64,000 nucleotides of DNA, from the NCBI RefSeq assembly GCF_003254745.1, contig NZ_QKXH01000007.1:124001-188000 (forward strand), in the 5' to 3' direction. This document shows, piece after piece, positions 63,608 to 64,000 of the stretch. Numbering within the stretch: the first letter of the stretch is position 1; every line of letters begins with the position of its first letter. Source of the stretch: Flavobacterium aquariorum. Its GTDB lineage: Bacteria; Bacteroidota; Bacteroidia; Flavobacteriales; Flavobacteriaceae. The notes beneath the pieces are model-generated. The model did not search any database. It was not told the DNA's origin and saw only the letters and a list, made by a program, of their open reading frames with translations. Both the position numbers and the translations under genes were made by a program.

Positions 63608-64000
<393 letters not shown>

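Overview
The window reads as a chromosomal segment of a member of the Bacteroidota, most likely Flavobacterium or a close relative. The DNA is AT-rich. Most starts lack a clear Shine-Dalgarno sequence, and a few upstream regions carry the Bacteroidota -7 box TAnnTTTG. The genes are typical of the family Flavobacteriaceae: a thrA-thrB-thrC cluster, a RimB-RimK fusion, a gyrA with Thr82/Asp86 followed by TPR proteins, a U32 protein, and lipoproteins with the GMNPxHGQPGHRCDIPVG motif. I saw no rRNA, tRNA, CRISPR array or complete insertion sequence.

Layout. 1-8650: an S41 protease (cut by the left edge) behind gcvT, a duplicated-domain lipoprotein, an SGNH/MBOAT O-acylation pair, and a DinB-like / HD / YitT group, all on the minus strand. 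9058-12007: two paralogous small proteins of unknown function, followed by and overlapping with a TPR adenylate cyclase. 12029-21083: a calcium-type P-type ATPase, a PLD synthase, a DUF457 membrane protein, an NmrA-like reductase, and a second P-type ATPase on the plus strand. 21120-23306: the remains of an extracellular contractile injection system (eCIS). A full-length sheath gene is followed by a tail-tube gene that has been joined by deletion to a PAAR tip gene and then broken by a stop codon. 23632-33853: housekeeping enzymes and small secreted or lipoproteins of mixed function.

33961-42470 is an accessory zone: a HipA-like kinase/DUF3037 pair of more GC-rich composition, a GlxA-type regulator, and many small single-domain genes (DUF1579-like, NIPSNAP, isochorismatase, DUF1272, AIG2-like, YCII, YqaE, VOC, SRPBCC, RibD-like), separated by dispersed structured repeats. 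42475-47606 holds thrC, thrB and thrA, with a threonine-rich leader peptide upstream of thrA that points to attenuation. 47968-51605 has a lone hutH and a DUF47-Pit phosphate transport pair. 51865-56674 has a YetF-like protein behind a heptamer tandem array, RimB-RimK and ClpC. 56935-64000 has gyrA, two paralogous TPR proteins around a perfect 27-bp inverted repeat, an NlpC/P60 peptidase, and the C-terminal part of a thiolase cut by the right edge.

The most unusual signals are the collapsed eCIS locus, a family of four dispersed three-stem repeats whose paired bases co-vary between copies, a second repeated intergenic element with two copies, the thr leader peptide, the small-protein/adenylate-cyclase operon, and a single-gene cassette flanked by inverted repeats. 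All functional names come from motif recognition by eye, without database searches.
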